Positions 17,459 to 54,448 of a stretch of DNA of 64,000 nt are shown here, one piece after another. This DNA comes from Amorphochlora amoebiformis. Taxonomy: Eukaryota > Cercozoa > Chlorarachniophyceae. Position numbers and translations under genes: made by a program. The first letter of the stretch is position 1. Every line of letters begins with the position of its first letter. The stretch lies in NCBI GenBank assembly GCA_054601695.1, contig BAAHQB010000086.1, positions 558,001 to 622,000 of the forward strand, read 5' to 3'. The notes under the pieces were generated by a model that was not told where the DNA came from, searched no databases, and was given only the letters and a program-made list of their open reading frames with translations.

Positions 17459-17609
17459 ATATAATGTATTATATAATACCTCATCTTGCATTTCTTGACA
17501 CCACTTGAGGTATTGAGGAGGGACTGTATCATTGCTAACTGTGCTGTAACATGTATATTATATATTTATACATATATACATGTATATATATATATATATA
17601 TAAATATAC

Positions 17610-17640
<31 letters not shown>

Positions 17641-17716
17641 ATATATTATATACTTATATAGATATATGCATTTATGTATTCAATGTGTAGAGGGACAGTA
17701 TCATTGCTAACCATCT

Positions 17717-17757
<41 letters not shown>

Positions 17758-17914
17758 TATATATGTATATACTCAATGTGAAGAGGGACAGTATCATTGG
17801 TAACCGTGCTGTAACATATATATATATTATATATATACATATATATATATATATGCATTTATACACTCAATGTGTAGAGGGACAGTATCATTGCTAACCA
17901 TACTGTAACATATT

Positions 17915-17949
<35 letters not shown>

Positions 17950-18959
17950 ATGTATACATATATGTAATATATATATATATATGTATATTCACTTTATAGA
18001 TGTATAATATATATATACATATATATTATATAAATCATACAATCATAAATATATATTTGCATGTACATATACGTGTTAATATGTAGAATGTAAACGTCAG
18101 AATATGTTATATACACATACGTCATATACATGTACACGTTTCCCCACCTGCTAACCTGAGCCATCTTTAGATAGAATCCCCTAAGCTGACACCCCGAAAA
18201 GCAAAATCATTCAAATAAAGCATTGAAGACAAGCATTTTCACAAACTTAGAATAAAGATTTTGGAATATTTCACAATTCTAAGGCAACCAAACCTAACTC
18301 TTGGTCTAGTCTAGACTTTACCGAATTATATATGTACGGATTTATACCTGTAGTGTTAGATCTTTTACTACTGGTGAGTATTTTTCATGAAGGACGTCGA
18401 ATGCATCGTTAATTTCCTTAGGGTTAGGAGAGTTTTGGATGTGACATGGTACAAACATGAATCAAATTTATTATAATTTACATATATTCAATATACATAC
18501 ATATATATATATACATGTATGTTATATATATATATATATATCTATATATATATATATGTATATATTGCGTACATTAATGCATACATCCATATGCATTTGT
18601 ATGTATTATTGCACATTATGTGTCATACGTATACATTTGAGTATTTAAATATGCCTACATTAAACTGCATATAGGATACTATAAATATATACTTATATAA
18701 TATATGTATATATATCATATACATATTGTATATGCATATATACATGCATCCATACAACTAGAAGTGTATATATACATAAGTAAATAATATATACATATAT
18801 ATATATATATTTATATATATATATATATTGTATATATATATATATATATATTTACATATTTATATACATCTTTATTTTTGTGTGTTTTAAGTACTATATA
18901 TGAAGGGAAAATTGAGTAAGTATCTATATGTACAATTTTTATGAAAATCCACCATAATA

Positions 18960-18992
<33 letters not shown>

Positions 18993-19796
18993 TATATATA
19001 CTATAAATATTTGAATATATTTTTTCTTTATATATATATATATATATATATATAAATACATATATGTGGATATATACGAACAAACGTATGTTTTAAAATA
19101 CACTTCTACCTGGTCAGATTTCCCTTTGGTAGCCTGGTGGATTGCTTCATAGTGGAGGTAGATAGGGAATGCCTTAAATAAATATGTCAGGATGCATACT
19201 TATACGTGTATGTATCCATTGCATTGATATACATAGATGCGTACTTGTAATTTTCGTAGTATAAGTGTACGTAAAATATGTAATGTTATATGTACGCATT
19301 AGTGCAACCATCAACATAAGGTACCTCCCCCCAAAACACCATAGACCGTCGAAAGCCCTCATCCAAGTAATAAAGCGCTCCTACACCTCCACCGGCCACA
19401 ACTGCCCCCCCCGTGGCCACCATCGCCCCCCGTACCTAGAATGAATCAAACCACAGGGATGTTAAAAATCTCACCATTTTTCATACATCCCGACCCCTTC
19501 GAATTCTAAGCCAGTTGGAGCTCCACAATCACATAATCCCTCGCAAACAGAAAGTTTCTCGACGCCCCATCCCCCTTCCAAACAGAGGGGTACTTAACTA
19601 CCAACGGAACCCTGAAAGGCAAACGCTAACGAACCTCATGAAATACTCATTTTTTGCTAATACTTTCCAGGAAAAATGAGAAATCTGTTCCGCCCACACC
19701 CTTTTGAGACGAATAATATGCACCCAAGGCTACACTACCCCATCTCGATGATATTTCTGGGTGCTTTACCATCACGCGTCGCAGAAGACGCGTCAT
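4187..19796 (-). CDS. ABC1/UbiB (ADCK-type) atypical kinase, probably mitochondrial
   Basis: This is a 527-residue member of the ABC1/COQ8/UbiB family, which supports ubiquinone and other isoprenoid-quinone metabolism. Exons, in transcript order: 19698-19796, 19325-19435, 19110-19172, 18348-18416, 18148-18185, 17480-17543, 16681-16712, 16353-16389, 16142-16185, 15214-15274, 14586-14660, 14055-14117, 13201-13253, 12658-12743, 12001-12073, 11647-11699, 10677-10698, 9509-9572, 8857-8916, 7871-7939, 7057-7121, 6799-6852, 5262-5322, 5033-5088, 4187-4298 (TAG). The sum is 1584 nt and every phase fits. Visible motifs are an Arg-rich N-terminus ([10 protein letters not shown], presequence-like), [18 protein letters not shown] (about 119-124, family KxGQ), SASIGQVH with VAVKIQ (K204), EIEKQF (E238), LTMDYV, GDPHPGN (383-389) and LIDYGQ (400-405). 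Exon 1 with its gtgggc donor, the 22-nt exon 17 and the weak gtcatg donor of exon 23 are the least certain parts. Introns hold repeats listed separately. Confidence 0.93.
6001..6165. repeat. Degenerate telomere-type tract in an ABC1 intron
   Basis: The stretch holds a short CCCTAA run followed by GGGTTAG runs in opposite orientation, with about 100 bp of ordinary sequence. A second short TTAGGG patch lies at 6940-6990, about 90 bp upstream (in sense) of exon 22. No exon is visible in either. Confidence 0.6.
8303..8487. repeat. Polypurine GAGA tract (polypyrimidine on the sense strand of the ABC1 gene)
   Basis: Nearly pure A/G sequence of irregular AGAGAG and GGACAGAGAAAG units, about 185 bp. 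Because the host gene is on the - strand, the transcript reads C/U here. It lies in the intron between exons 19 and 20. Confidence 0.85.
9194..9508 (-). repeat. Three truncated tandem copies of the 3' end of ABC1 exon 18
   Basis: The last part of exon 18 ([10 protein letters not shown]) with its donor (CGG|gtaattttt) and about 20 bp of intron recurs at about 9194-9259, 9297-9362 and 9399-9465. Each copy is joined to a (TA)n run that replaces the first 20 or so bases of the exon. The full exon is at 9509-9572. The copies lie downstream in the sense direction, and coding bases are almost unchanged between them. Confidence 0.92.
10717..11305. repeat. Interstitial telomere-type array with a 43-bp companion repeat
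   Basis: TTAGGG repeats, in places drifting to TTTGGG, TTAGTG or TTATTAGGG, alternate with about five copies of a companion unit beginning GATCAGATTATTCAGAATG and ending CCATTGACTC. The array is in the ABC1 intron between exons 16 and 17. On the sense strand it reads CCCTAA and ends about 18 nt before the acceptor of the 22-nt exon 17. The same companion unit recurs elsewhere in the window. Confidence 0.93.
12190..12480 (-). repeat. Two truncated copies of the 3' end of ABC1 exon 14
   Basis: Sequences matching the [11 protein letters not shown] part of exon 14 recur at about 12192-12250 and 12417-12478, downstream of the real exon (12658-12743) in the sense direction. The copies lack one or two codons near the 3' end, and beyond the shared part they share a different flank containing CACTTACGAGAAC. 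Confidence 0.88.
14140..14210 (-). other. Exon-like remnant without a donor
   Basis: This is a non-TA island in the ABC1 intron between exons 11 and 12. On the - strand it reads GLFGNSTAQ in one frame but is followed by GATATA rather than a GT donor. Skipping it leaves phase intact (exon 11 ends in phase 0 and exon 12 begins in phase 0), so it is left out of the CDS. It could be a decayed or alternative exon. Confidence 0.35.
14661..14755 (-). repeat. About 50-bp duplicated segment upstream of ABC1 exon 11
   Basis: Two degenerate copies of the sequence around the exon 11 acceptor (CCTGGAATT-TGACAT-ATAT-CAGAAAT-GT) lie directly before the exon at 14586-14660. They repeat intron sequence, and the CCTGG/CCCGG joint resembles the start of the exon (YPGIE). 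Confidence 0.7.
14868..14995. repeat. Short interstitial TTAGGG tract
   Basis: Degenerate and then perfect TTAGGG repeats in the ABC1 intron between exons 10 and 11, CCCTAA on the sense strand. The stretch before it (14820-14870) is ordinary sequence without a visible exon. Confidence 0.85.
15285..15715. repeat. TGTATATGTATG minisatellite
   Basis: About 430 bp of a 10-14-bp unit of the form GTGT(T)TGTATATGTAT lies in the ABC1 intron between exons 9 and 10. With no stop codon inside the unit, several frames are open on both strands over 100-200 codons; these translations ([16 protein letters not shown]) are low-complexity and not genes. Confidence 0.9.
16984..17911 (-). repeat. ABC1 exon 6 flanked on both sides by copies of its own edges
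   Basis: The real exon is 17480-17543 ([15 protein letters not shown]). Its 3' half recurs downstream in sense at about 17285-17315, 17117-17150 and 16984-17010 (TGGTGCCAGGAAAT-type). Its 5' half recurs upstream at about 17686-17715, 17780-17817 and 17871-17911 (GTTAGCAATGATACTGTCCCTC-type, two of the three preceded by TGTTACAG-like acceptors). Each copy is isolated in (TA)n. The split matches a boundary-by-boundary duplication rather than copying of the whole exon. Confidence 0.88.
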
Positions 19797-20644
19797 TCTC
19801 GAGATGATTTTGCGCGCGTATCTATGTGCAGATATACCCGGATAAATTGTAAAGATATCCAAATCAGTTAGTAACGGGCAGTGACGACCACAGTCACCGA
19901 ATAATTAAGTTTGAGTAAAAAGGCGCCTCGAGGGTCCCAAACAGCCAGTCGACCAAGACAGATTCCTCGCCATGGGAGGCGCCCGATCAAAGGTAATACA
20001 TACGAAAATTCGACATTTTCGACCTGAAAAGGCTTTATCCTCAAATAACTCCGGAAATCCAACTAAAACCGCGGGGGATGACTTTATCGGGGCTTCATTC
20101 GTCGGTGAGGAATGAGCTCCACGAGTGGTCCTCATAGTATTCTCGGATATCTATACGTATCCTGGGTAGGAATTGTCGGTTTGAACATATATCCGTGCGA
20201 TTTGAGGCTTGTGATGGGCTCAAATCATAATGGGGCGTCGATATTCTGACTGTTAATTGATCTTTTGTCTTTCGAGCCTGACCTTTTGCTGACTTTTTTT
20301 TAACTATGGTTGGTATCTAGCTCGAAGGTACCTGGGATACGACGCCTGTACCGATCAAAGATATCAAGAATGAAGAAGAACTCTATTTTGGTCAACCCTA
20401 CCTTGATATTTCTTTAAACATGACATTGTGCATTCGCACAGCTGACACCTTTTGTTCGAGGTGGATATGGAACTTGAGAGCTGTGAATGCTATGATGTGG
20501 GGCGGGGGAAACGTGGACTAGACCGTGGCCTGTATAGTCCGCATATTTTACGTTATCTCCCGCATATCCCTAGCCCCTCTTTTGCCCTTCCTTTAGAAAC
20601 CCACAGAAACGCACGCCAACCCCTGAATACGATGTAATCCAGAC
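19797..20644. promoter_or_regulatory. Divergent intergenic region between the ABC1 kinase and the next + gene
   Basis: About 850 bp with little (TA)n, mixed base composition and open frames in several directions without family features. It separates the two start codons and should contain both promoters and 5' UTRs. I see no clear TATA box or other named element that stands out. Confidence 0.5.
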
Positions 20645-21496
20645 ATGTCGAGAAAATCCCGGTTTCAGCAATACCAGGTTCGACGCCTTCACGGGGTGTT
20701 TCGCAGGGCTTGTGCCTTGGGTAATACAATTTCCATATCCTTACACAGCCCTCGTTCCTCCCTGGCTGGATAAACACAATATACTGTTTCCGTTTTTCAA
20801 ATCTTGACTTTTTTCCAGGAAAAAAACAGGACGTCATCACCTCTCACGCCTTCTGCCAGTTTTTTTCCAACCCCCAAGCCGACAGGCAGGGAGAACCGGC
20901 GAACACCAGAGGCCGTAGAAATAGTCGTGTTAGCGATAAATCTCTGAATGGGGAGGCGGGTCATGGTGATGGGGAGGGAGAGAAGAAGAAGCCGAAAAGA
21001 TCGAGGGCAGGATTATTTTTTCGAGGATTTGCGTTCTCAGGTCTGGTTTGAATTGGGGGGTTAGGTTTGGATGGGTTTATGAGATGCAGCGGATAGTACG
21101 GATGTGTAAATATGTACATATACGTACTACATGAATGCATTTATGTCTATACACACATTTACACACACGCACATGTATATATATATATATATATATTATA
21201 TATACGCACATATATATGTGTTTATATGTATCAACGTTATATTTTACAATTATATTTACATGTGAAAATATACATATGCCAATTCATTCACATACAATGT
21301 ATATACTTACGTTATATTTAGACGATTACGTTTAGATACGTAAATACATACATTCTCTTACACATAAATTTTTAAACAAGGTACAGATTGCATCTCTCCT
21401 GTATCTGTGAACATATGAATATGAAAATTAATATTCCACCTCAAATATATGTGTTTTCATGTAGCATAGGTTTCAAGTCGCAACAAATTCAAAAAA

Positions 21497-21531
<35 letters not shown>

Positions 21532-22470
21532 TATATGTATACAATAATAAGTTCTATTATCTTATATATGTGAATTCTGCATGTATGCATAGAAATATAT
21601 ACATATATATATATATAATAATATATATATATAATATATATATATTACACATATATATCTATACTTAAATATGTACATTTTCTTTATATTGAATCTATAT
21701 TTACCTTGTATCCAGAATCATTAAAGCTAGAGGTATTTGTGAGGACAATGGACAAGGTTTAAGAAATAGACTTTGTTTGGATGAATACATGTGTATATAT
21801 ATGTACGTATGTATGCATATATTTACATTTGATATATTATACGTTGGTAATTTATTTGTTATGCGTGAGTTATTCAAAATATCACACACATGTATGTACA
21901 TATATATATATATATATGTATATTATATATGTACATATGTATATATATTATATATATATATATATTGTACATGTATAAATAATATATATACTAGACATGT
22001 TTTCATATTATATATTTATATATTAGTTTATATATAGATATAAATAATACACAATACTAGCTTACTGATAACATATATACCCCAGATCCTCAACGGAGAT
22101 CGCGCAGAAAAGTACAATACAGATACAGATATATTTATTTTATACTAGTAGAGATAAATGTACAAAATATATGTGTACGCGTACATTTTTCACTATGTCT
22201 AAATAGACATATAGATGTACCAATACGAATTCACATATGCATGTTTATGTGGTGTAAATACGAATATCCGTACGTGAACACGTATTATATTATATATATA
22301 TAATATACATATATTATATATATATATATATACATATGTATATACACATATGTATTCATGTGCACGTAATTACATATATATTACCTATAAGTATATGTAT
22401 TTATAGTATATTACATATACATCTGTAAATACACACATACACACACATACATGTGTATATATCTGTACAT

Positions 22471-22506
<36 letters not shown>

Positions 22507-23041
22507 GCATGTGAATATTTTGTATTTGTACATATGTTTATGTATCTATCTAATATATATATATATATATATTCGTATGTTCTTAACTGTATGTAAACAT
22601 AAACATATGTGTATGTATGTGTATGTAAATTATACACACACATATATATATATGTAGAAATATATACACACACATATATATATATATGTATATGTAGGTA
22701 TGCAAAAATATACCTCTTTTACCCTCCATTTCACTGCAACCCAATCGATTCTACCGTATATATAATCTAAAAACATATTCAAATATTTTTAAAAAAGTAT
22801 TTAGATATTTAAACCGTATATATTCTTTATATTTAATTATGAAATAAACAATCTTATATATATATATATATATATATATTGTGTACATATATAAATGTAT
22901 ACAACACATGTATGAATTGCATGTAAGACTTTTCTAATGGGGTGATATATAACCTTCTAATATCCATAGAGTGGGTTTCTTAATAAACTGCTTAGATCCC
23001 CGAAAGTCGGGCAAAATATCCAAGGTATATGCGTTATATCT

Positions 23042-23078
<37 letters not shown>

Positions 23079-23105
23079 ATGCAAGTACATGTATATAAAC
23101 AACGG

Positions 23106-23137
<32 letters not shown>

Positions 23138-23444
23138 CATGAATATCCTATATACATTTATGTACGTAAACTATACATTTATATGCGGGTGTGTAAATAC
23201 GTTACATGTACATATATATATATATATATACATGTGTATACATATGTATGTGTAAATATATTCCTATAATAGAAATGCGTACACATCTAAATGTCCTCAC
23301 AAATGTATACATTCAATACATATATATATATATATATTTAGATAGCGTATATGTACTATACATATGCCAGGAGAAGGTAGAGACAATGATTGGCCCGCTA
23401 TCTGGTTCTTTGGCAATGATTTTCTCAAAAAATCCACCGATTAA
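20645..23444 (+). CDS. Small basic protein of unknown family
   Basis: Six exons form a phase-consistent chain: 20645-20720, 20819-21040, 21716-21756, 22086-22111, 22996-23024 and 23371-23444, from ATG to TAA, 468 nt and 155 residues. The N-terminus is rich in Arg/Lys (MSRKSRFQQYQVRRLHGVFR). A low-complexity Gly/Glu/Lys/Arg stretch (GHGDGEGEKKKPKRSR, nuclear-localisation-like) follows, then a more ordered-looking C-terminal part (LEVFVRTMDKILNGDRAEK and NDWPAIWFFGNDFLKK). I do not recognise the family. The final exon is also open in another frame to TGA at 23520; I chose the frame whose phase matches the preceding exons. The gene diverges from the ABC1 kinase and ends about 500 bp before the protease start. 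Confidence 0.68.
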
Positions 23445-23946
23445 TTCGGCCAATGGGCCCGAGGGGGAAGAAGATGCTACCCCGTCGTCAGCGTACTGTG
23501 CGACGGAGAAATTTAGGTGAATGCCTGGAAATTCCTGACTTTTTTTATGTAATTTTATCTGATTCGTACAAGCTGAGTTTCGCTTAAATTCCTGGGGTTT
23601 GGGACTCCGTTAGGGTGAGGGTTGGGTTGGTAATTGTTTGTAATCTAATTTTTTTTGCATATGAGTTACTGTATTCATTAAATATGTGTGTGTGTGTGTA
23701 CAAATAAATCCTATATATTTCTACGAAGGGTGTGTGTATAATGTATATATGCGTGTACGTACAATACATACGTATATTCATACGTGACATTACATATATA
23801 TATATATATATATATGTATTTATGGATTGTATTCCCAATATATTTATTCATACAACAAGTCTTGCATATGTATATATGTATATATATATGTATTTATATA
23901 TATATATATATATATATATCATTTATATATATGAAGAGTGTGGGCA
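23445..23946. other. Intergenic region before the ubiquitin protease
   Basis: About 500 bp between the stop of the small + gene and the ATG of the protease, both on the + strand. The first 190 bp is mixed-composition sequence without a clear exon in the chosen frames; the rest is mostly (TA)n. It should contain the 3' UTR of one gene and the promoter and 5' UTR of the next. Confidence 0.45.
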
Positions 23947-49485
<25,539 letters not shown>

Positions 49486-50079
49486 ATGTAATCTCTAGAT
49501 CTAGCAGGTAGCCGCGCATACCGATGAAGTTTCCCGCCAGTTCGTAGATGTAACTATTTGCACTGGCTAGCTAGAGACACTAGTACAAGCTAGCGAGTGC
49601 ACGTTCAATTGATGATCTAGATGATATGCAGAATATTCATGATGTTCTAGTGTAACGTGTTTTTTAAGTCTGGTAATTTGTACAAATTTACTAGTCTAGT
49701 AGTATATATACGTACGTAGTCTAGGTAGTAGGGAGATCGATACGGACAAGATGTCACTATGACTGGTATGAGTTCACTAGATACCTATGATACTTAGGAT
49801 ACACCTAGATACACGACTGCACTTCTAGACTAGCCGCAATGGCCTGTTCAGTTCTAGTATCTAGACTAGTAGAGTATGAGTTTGTCTTTTGTTTCACTGT
49901 TAATATTAACTCTAGATTAATTGTCAATGCATGCCATTAACTCTGCTGCATAAAAGCTGCAACAGGCTAGGCTACTAGTGTTGCACAGCCTAGTAATCAG
50001 TATTGGAGTTTCAAGTTGGCTTGCGAAGCTCACGAGATTTGTAAATTAAACTCAAATTAATCATCGAGATTCGTTTTGA
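49486..50079. other. CTAG-dense convergent intergenic region
   Basis: 594 bp between the stop codons of the protease (+) and the pyrophosphatase (-). CTAG occurs about 22 times, often inside longer palindromes such as ACTAGT, TCTAGA and GCTAGC, against roughly two expected at this base composition. No coding sequence is visible and (TA)n is nearly absent. It must hold both 3' UTRs and ends. Confidence 0.7.
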
Positions 50080-50398
50080 TTAAACAGTAACTGGAGGCGC
50101 AACTTCCGCACTAGTTTTCTTTTCCTCAGGCTCCATCTGATATAATATCTATATTTCTACATATTATAAATATTCATTTCAACATTTATATATTCATTAC
50201 TCCTATTTCATAATTGTGATTAGGACGACTAATCACAATATATATATATATATATATATATTGTGTGATGTGTTGTGTGATATTCACATGTTTATATACA
50301 TACATACATATGAATGCTTATATACATACATACATATACATATGAATGACATATACATACATATATGTATATAAATGTACACATTTGATGCGTCGGTG

Positions 50399-50436
<38 letters not shown>

Positions 50437-50497
50437 CGGTATGTATTGCAAAGATTTCCATATATACACATATGCAGATAGATACATATGTACAAAC

Positions 50498-50563
<66 letters not shown>

Positions 50564-50847
50564 GTGTGTATACATCGTTTGGAAACATACTTTGAGTTCC
50601 TCCTCAGGGACAAGGTCTCCTTCTTTGCCCTCGATACTGCCAACGCTCTTGCGGCGCTTCATCTCAACGGTATTCTTGCGCTTCTTGGCCTATGCATTTA
50701 TGTAATATATGTATACAATGATATATGTTCACACACATAATATATATATTCATATATAGGTATATATTACATATATTGAGTGTTTTATATAAACATTTTC
50801 TAGCCTCTCTCGCTCTCGATATACTGCATACTAATGTACGCATATAT

Positions 50848-50897
<50 letters not shown>

Positions 50898-53800
50898 ATA
50901 CATGTTATATTATGCATTTATATACATTCTATGGATGTCATCTTTTATTTATATATATAAATATATAAATATAAATATATATGTTACATATTATATATAT
51001 ATATATATATTCAAATTATGAATCTAATATTCAATATCTTTATATATATATATTATATATATATATATCTATATATATTATATATATATATATTTTTATA
51101 TATATTCAAATTATATGAATCTAATATTTATTCATCTCACCTGGGCGTCGATCTCGTCCTTATCGTGCAAGGCAGCAAATCGAGAGATGACGCACTGATA
51201 GGTGATTCCGAAGATAACGAGGATAATAAGGATAATAAGTCCATGCCACCAGCGGTTCTTCTCCCTGAAGAAGTGACATGAATGACCGGGGAAGAAATAG
51301 ATAAAACCAGATGGTATAGATATTTACAAAAAGATAAAAAATTTAAGGTGAGAGATGTAGCATACCAGTCATCACGGGTGCCGTCTCCACCATCAGTAGT
51401 CATAAGAGGAGCGATAACAAGAGAGATGACAGACATGAGCTTAATGCTGAGGAGTGGGGAATTAGTCGTATTCTATCCCAAAGGATTTGACGAAGTCTGG
51501 TGTCGGACTTACAGAATGTTCAGCGAAGGTCCAGAGGTATCCTTAAAGGGATCACCGACAGTGTCTCCAACCACAACTGCTTTGTACTCATCGGTCTTCT
51601 TGGGGTGCTTGTTGTTGGGGTGGAGCATGCCCTTTCCAACATACTTCTTGGCGTTATCCCAGGCGCCTCCCGCATTAGACATCATCACGGCGAGGAGGAA
51701 ACCAGACGAGATGGAACCGGCGAGCATGCCGACAAGCATCCTAGGCCCAACCTGAAATTGTATTCTCGATTTGGTTTGTGTTCGTGCACATAATATGTAA
51801 CATATGGATATCTATTAGGGATGTTTCACATTTATGTAATAGAATTTGTGTATGTATATATCATATACACATATATATACACATATATACACTCATTAGT
51901 GTATGTGCATACTACTACTATGCACATTTTTAGATATTTTTTTTTGTATATTATGTTTATGTTGCACATTAATATTATATATATATATATATATAAATGT
52001 ATATGCACACATGTAGAATATATTATATATATGTATGCATATGTATATATATATATATATACATATGTGTATATATATGTATATATGTGTGTATGTATAT
52101 ATACATGCATATATTATGCATAGCATTGTACATATATTTGAAACTACATATATGTTAAATATTATGAATATTAATAATAACAGAATATGTGTTTTACTTA
52201 TTAGCGTTTTGTGCATACATACATGATGTATACATACGTTTGTGTGTGTGTGTATATATATATATATATACATATTATACGTATATATATATATTATATA
52301 TGAAGAATATTATGTATTCAGTACGCTGATGTTCGCACGCTAATGCACAAAAACAGTGGAGTATATTTACACATACATGGGTATGTACAGAGATGTACTG
52401 TTCCTTTACATTGTACATACATTTCGTATATATATTCTCTACGCTTACATATGTATATTTGATACAGAAGTAGCATGTATTTTTACATGTCTACGCATAA
52501 TTATATATATTATATGTTGTACCATTAGACCGACGACCACGGGCATGAAAATAGCGAGAACTCCCGGTGCAACCATCTCCTTGATTGACTCGGTCGTGCA
52601 GATATCAACACACTTCTGGCTGTCAAGCTCCTTGCCGTCGAAGAATTTCTGGTTGAGCTGAAGACGGCACTCGTACATGATAGACTCAGCGGCGTTACCG
52701 ACCTGAATTTTACAGGATAAAATCTTATTCTACATTTTTATTATCTGAAAGTGTACCGAAAGCATGGTGAGAGCCGCGAAGACGAAAGGCAGAGCAGCTC
52801 CTAGAATAATTCCGGGAAGCACCACCTCGTCTAGGATATTCACAGTCGACAGGTTGACAGCGTCGGCAAATGCGTTGAGGAGAGCGAGAGCCGTGAGGAC
52901 CGCAGACCCGATAGCAAAACCTTTTCCAGTGGCCGCAGTTGTGTTTCCGAGGGCGTCAAGGGAGTCGGTGGTCTCGCGAGTTCGCTCGTCAACCTCCTCA
53001 GACATCTCAGCGATACCACCCGCGTTATCGGCAACAGGACCGAAGGCGTCTGTGGCGAGTGTAACACCCAGTGTGGAGAGCATAGCCACTGCAGCAACTG
53101 CGATACCGTACACTCCAACGAGGGCATGAGCGGCAAGGATAGCAATCACGATGCACAATACGGGAGGGACAGTGGAAAGCATTCCAACACCAAGACCCTG
53201 GATGATAACGGTGGCGGGGCCGGTGTAGGACTTGTCAGCGATGGAGACGGTCGGAGGTTCTGTGTAAGAAGTGGCATACTCTGTAGCAAATCCGATGGCG
53301 TTTCCCGTGAGAAGCCCAATGAGGACAGTGAGGAAGAGACGCCAAGACTCCTTGTGGTCGGTACCGAAAGTCAGGCCGAGAGCTATCCAGGTCAAGCCCA
53401 GAACAAGAACGCTGGAAAACAAAATAGCAAATCGGATGCTCCAAAGCAGGGAGTTGAGCACAGAGGTGGCGTTCTTAATCTGCTCAGCCTTGTCACCAGT
53501 CTTCTTAAAAGTCTTCGTGGTGCGCACGAGGAAAGTTCCTATAATAGAGGCGATTGCTCCAAAGCCAGCGAGCCAGAGAGGGAAGGCTATTCCTGCGTTG
53601 CCGAAACGCTCAACACCAAGGGTACCGGCAGCGATGATGGATCCAGCGTAGGACTCAAACAAGTCAGCTCCCATACCAGCAACGTCACCGACTGTGCAGA
53701 AACACAAGTTACTTGGTGATCTGCTGGGGTATAATAAGAATCCTACCGTTGTCACCGACGTTATCAGCAATTGTAGCGGGGTTATCGGGAGAGTCTTCTG

Positions 53801-54167
53801 GGAGGTCTTCTTCAACCTTTCCTACGAGATCAGCACCAACATCAGCAGCCTTGGTGTAGATACCACCTCCGACACGAGCGAAGAGAGCGATGGCGGATCC
53901 ACCGAAGGCAAAGGCAGAGATGGTTTCCCAGATCTCACGACGACCCTGGTTGAATTGAGTGTACATGTAAATGAGTGTTTGTGGAACATGAAGGCGGAGA
54001 ATACATAATATATATATGCATATGAAATATATGTTATGTGTGTGCGTGTATATGCATATGAATCATAATGGGTGTACACGATCTACTATTTTGGTCCACT
54101 ACAATATGATCGTATAGAAATTTACTAATGATAAATAAATGCACATACGTACATTAATATCTCATAC

Positions 54168-54206
<39 letters not shown>

Positions 54207-54247
54207 GTGTATATGTTTATTTTCGTACACTTATATATATACATATA

Positions 54248-54280
<33 letters not shown>

Positions 54281-54333
54281 ATATATATATAAATAATATG
54301 CAAACATATATATATATATATATATATATATGC

Positions 54334-54380
<47 letters not shown>

Positions 54381-54415
54381 CATACATATGTATATATACA
54401 TATATGTATATTATT

Positions 54416-54448
<33 letters not shown>

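Noticed and set aside
19905-20135. Minus-strand open frame upstream of the ABC1 start
   Set aside because: No family motif and not needed by the exon chain; considered as an extra 5' exon of ABC1 but unsupported.
23371-23520. Last exon of the small gene read in the frame ending TGA at 23520
   Set aside because: Open and superficially attractive, but the phases of the five preceding exons lead to the other frame, which stops at 23444.
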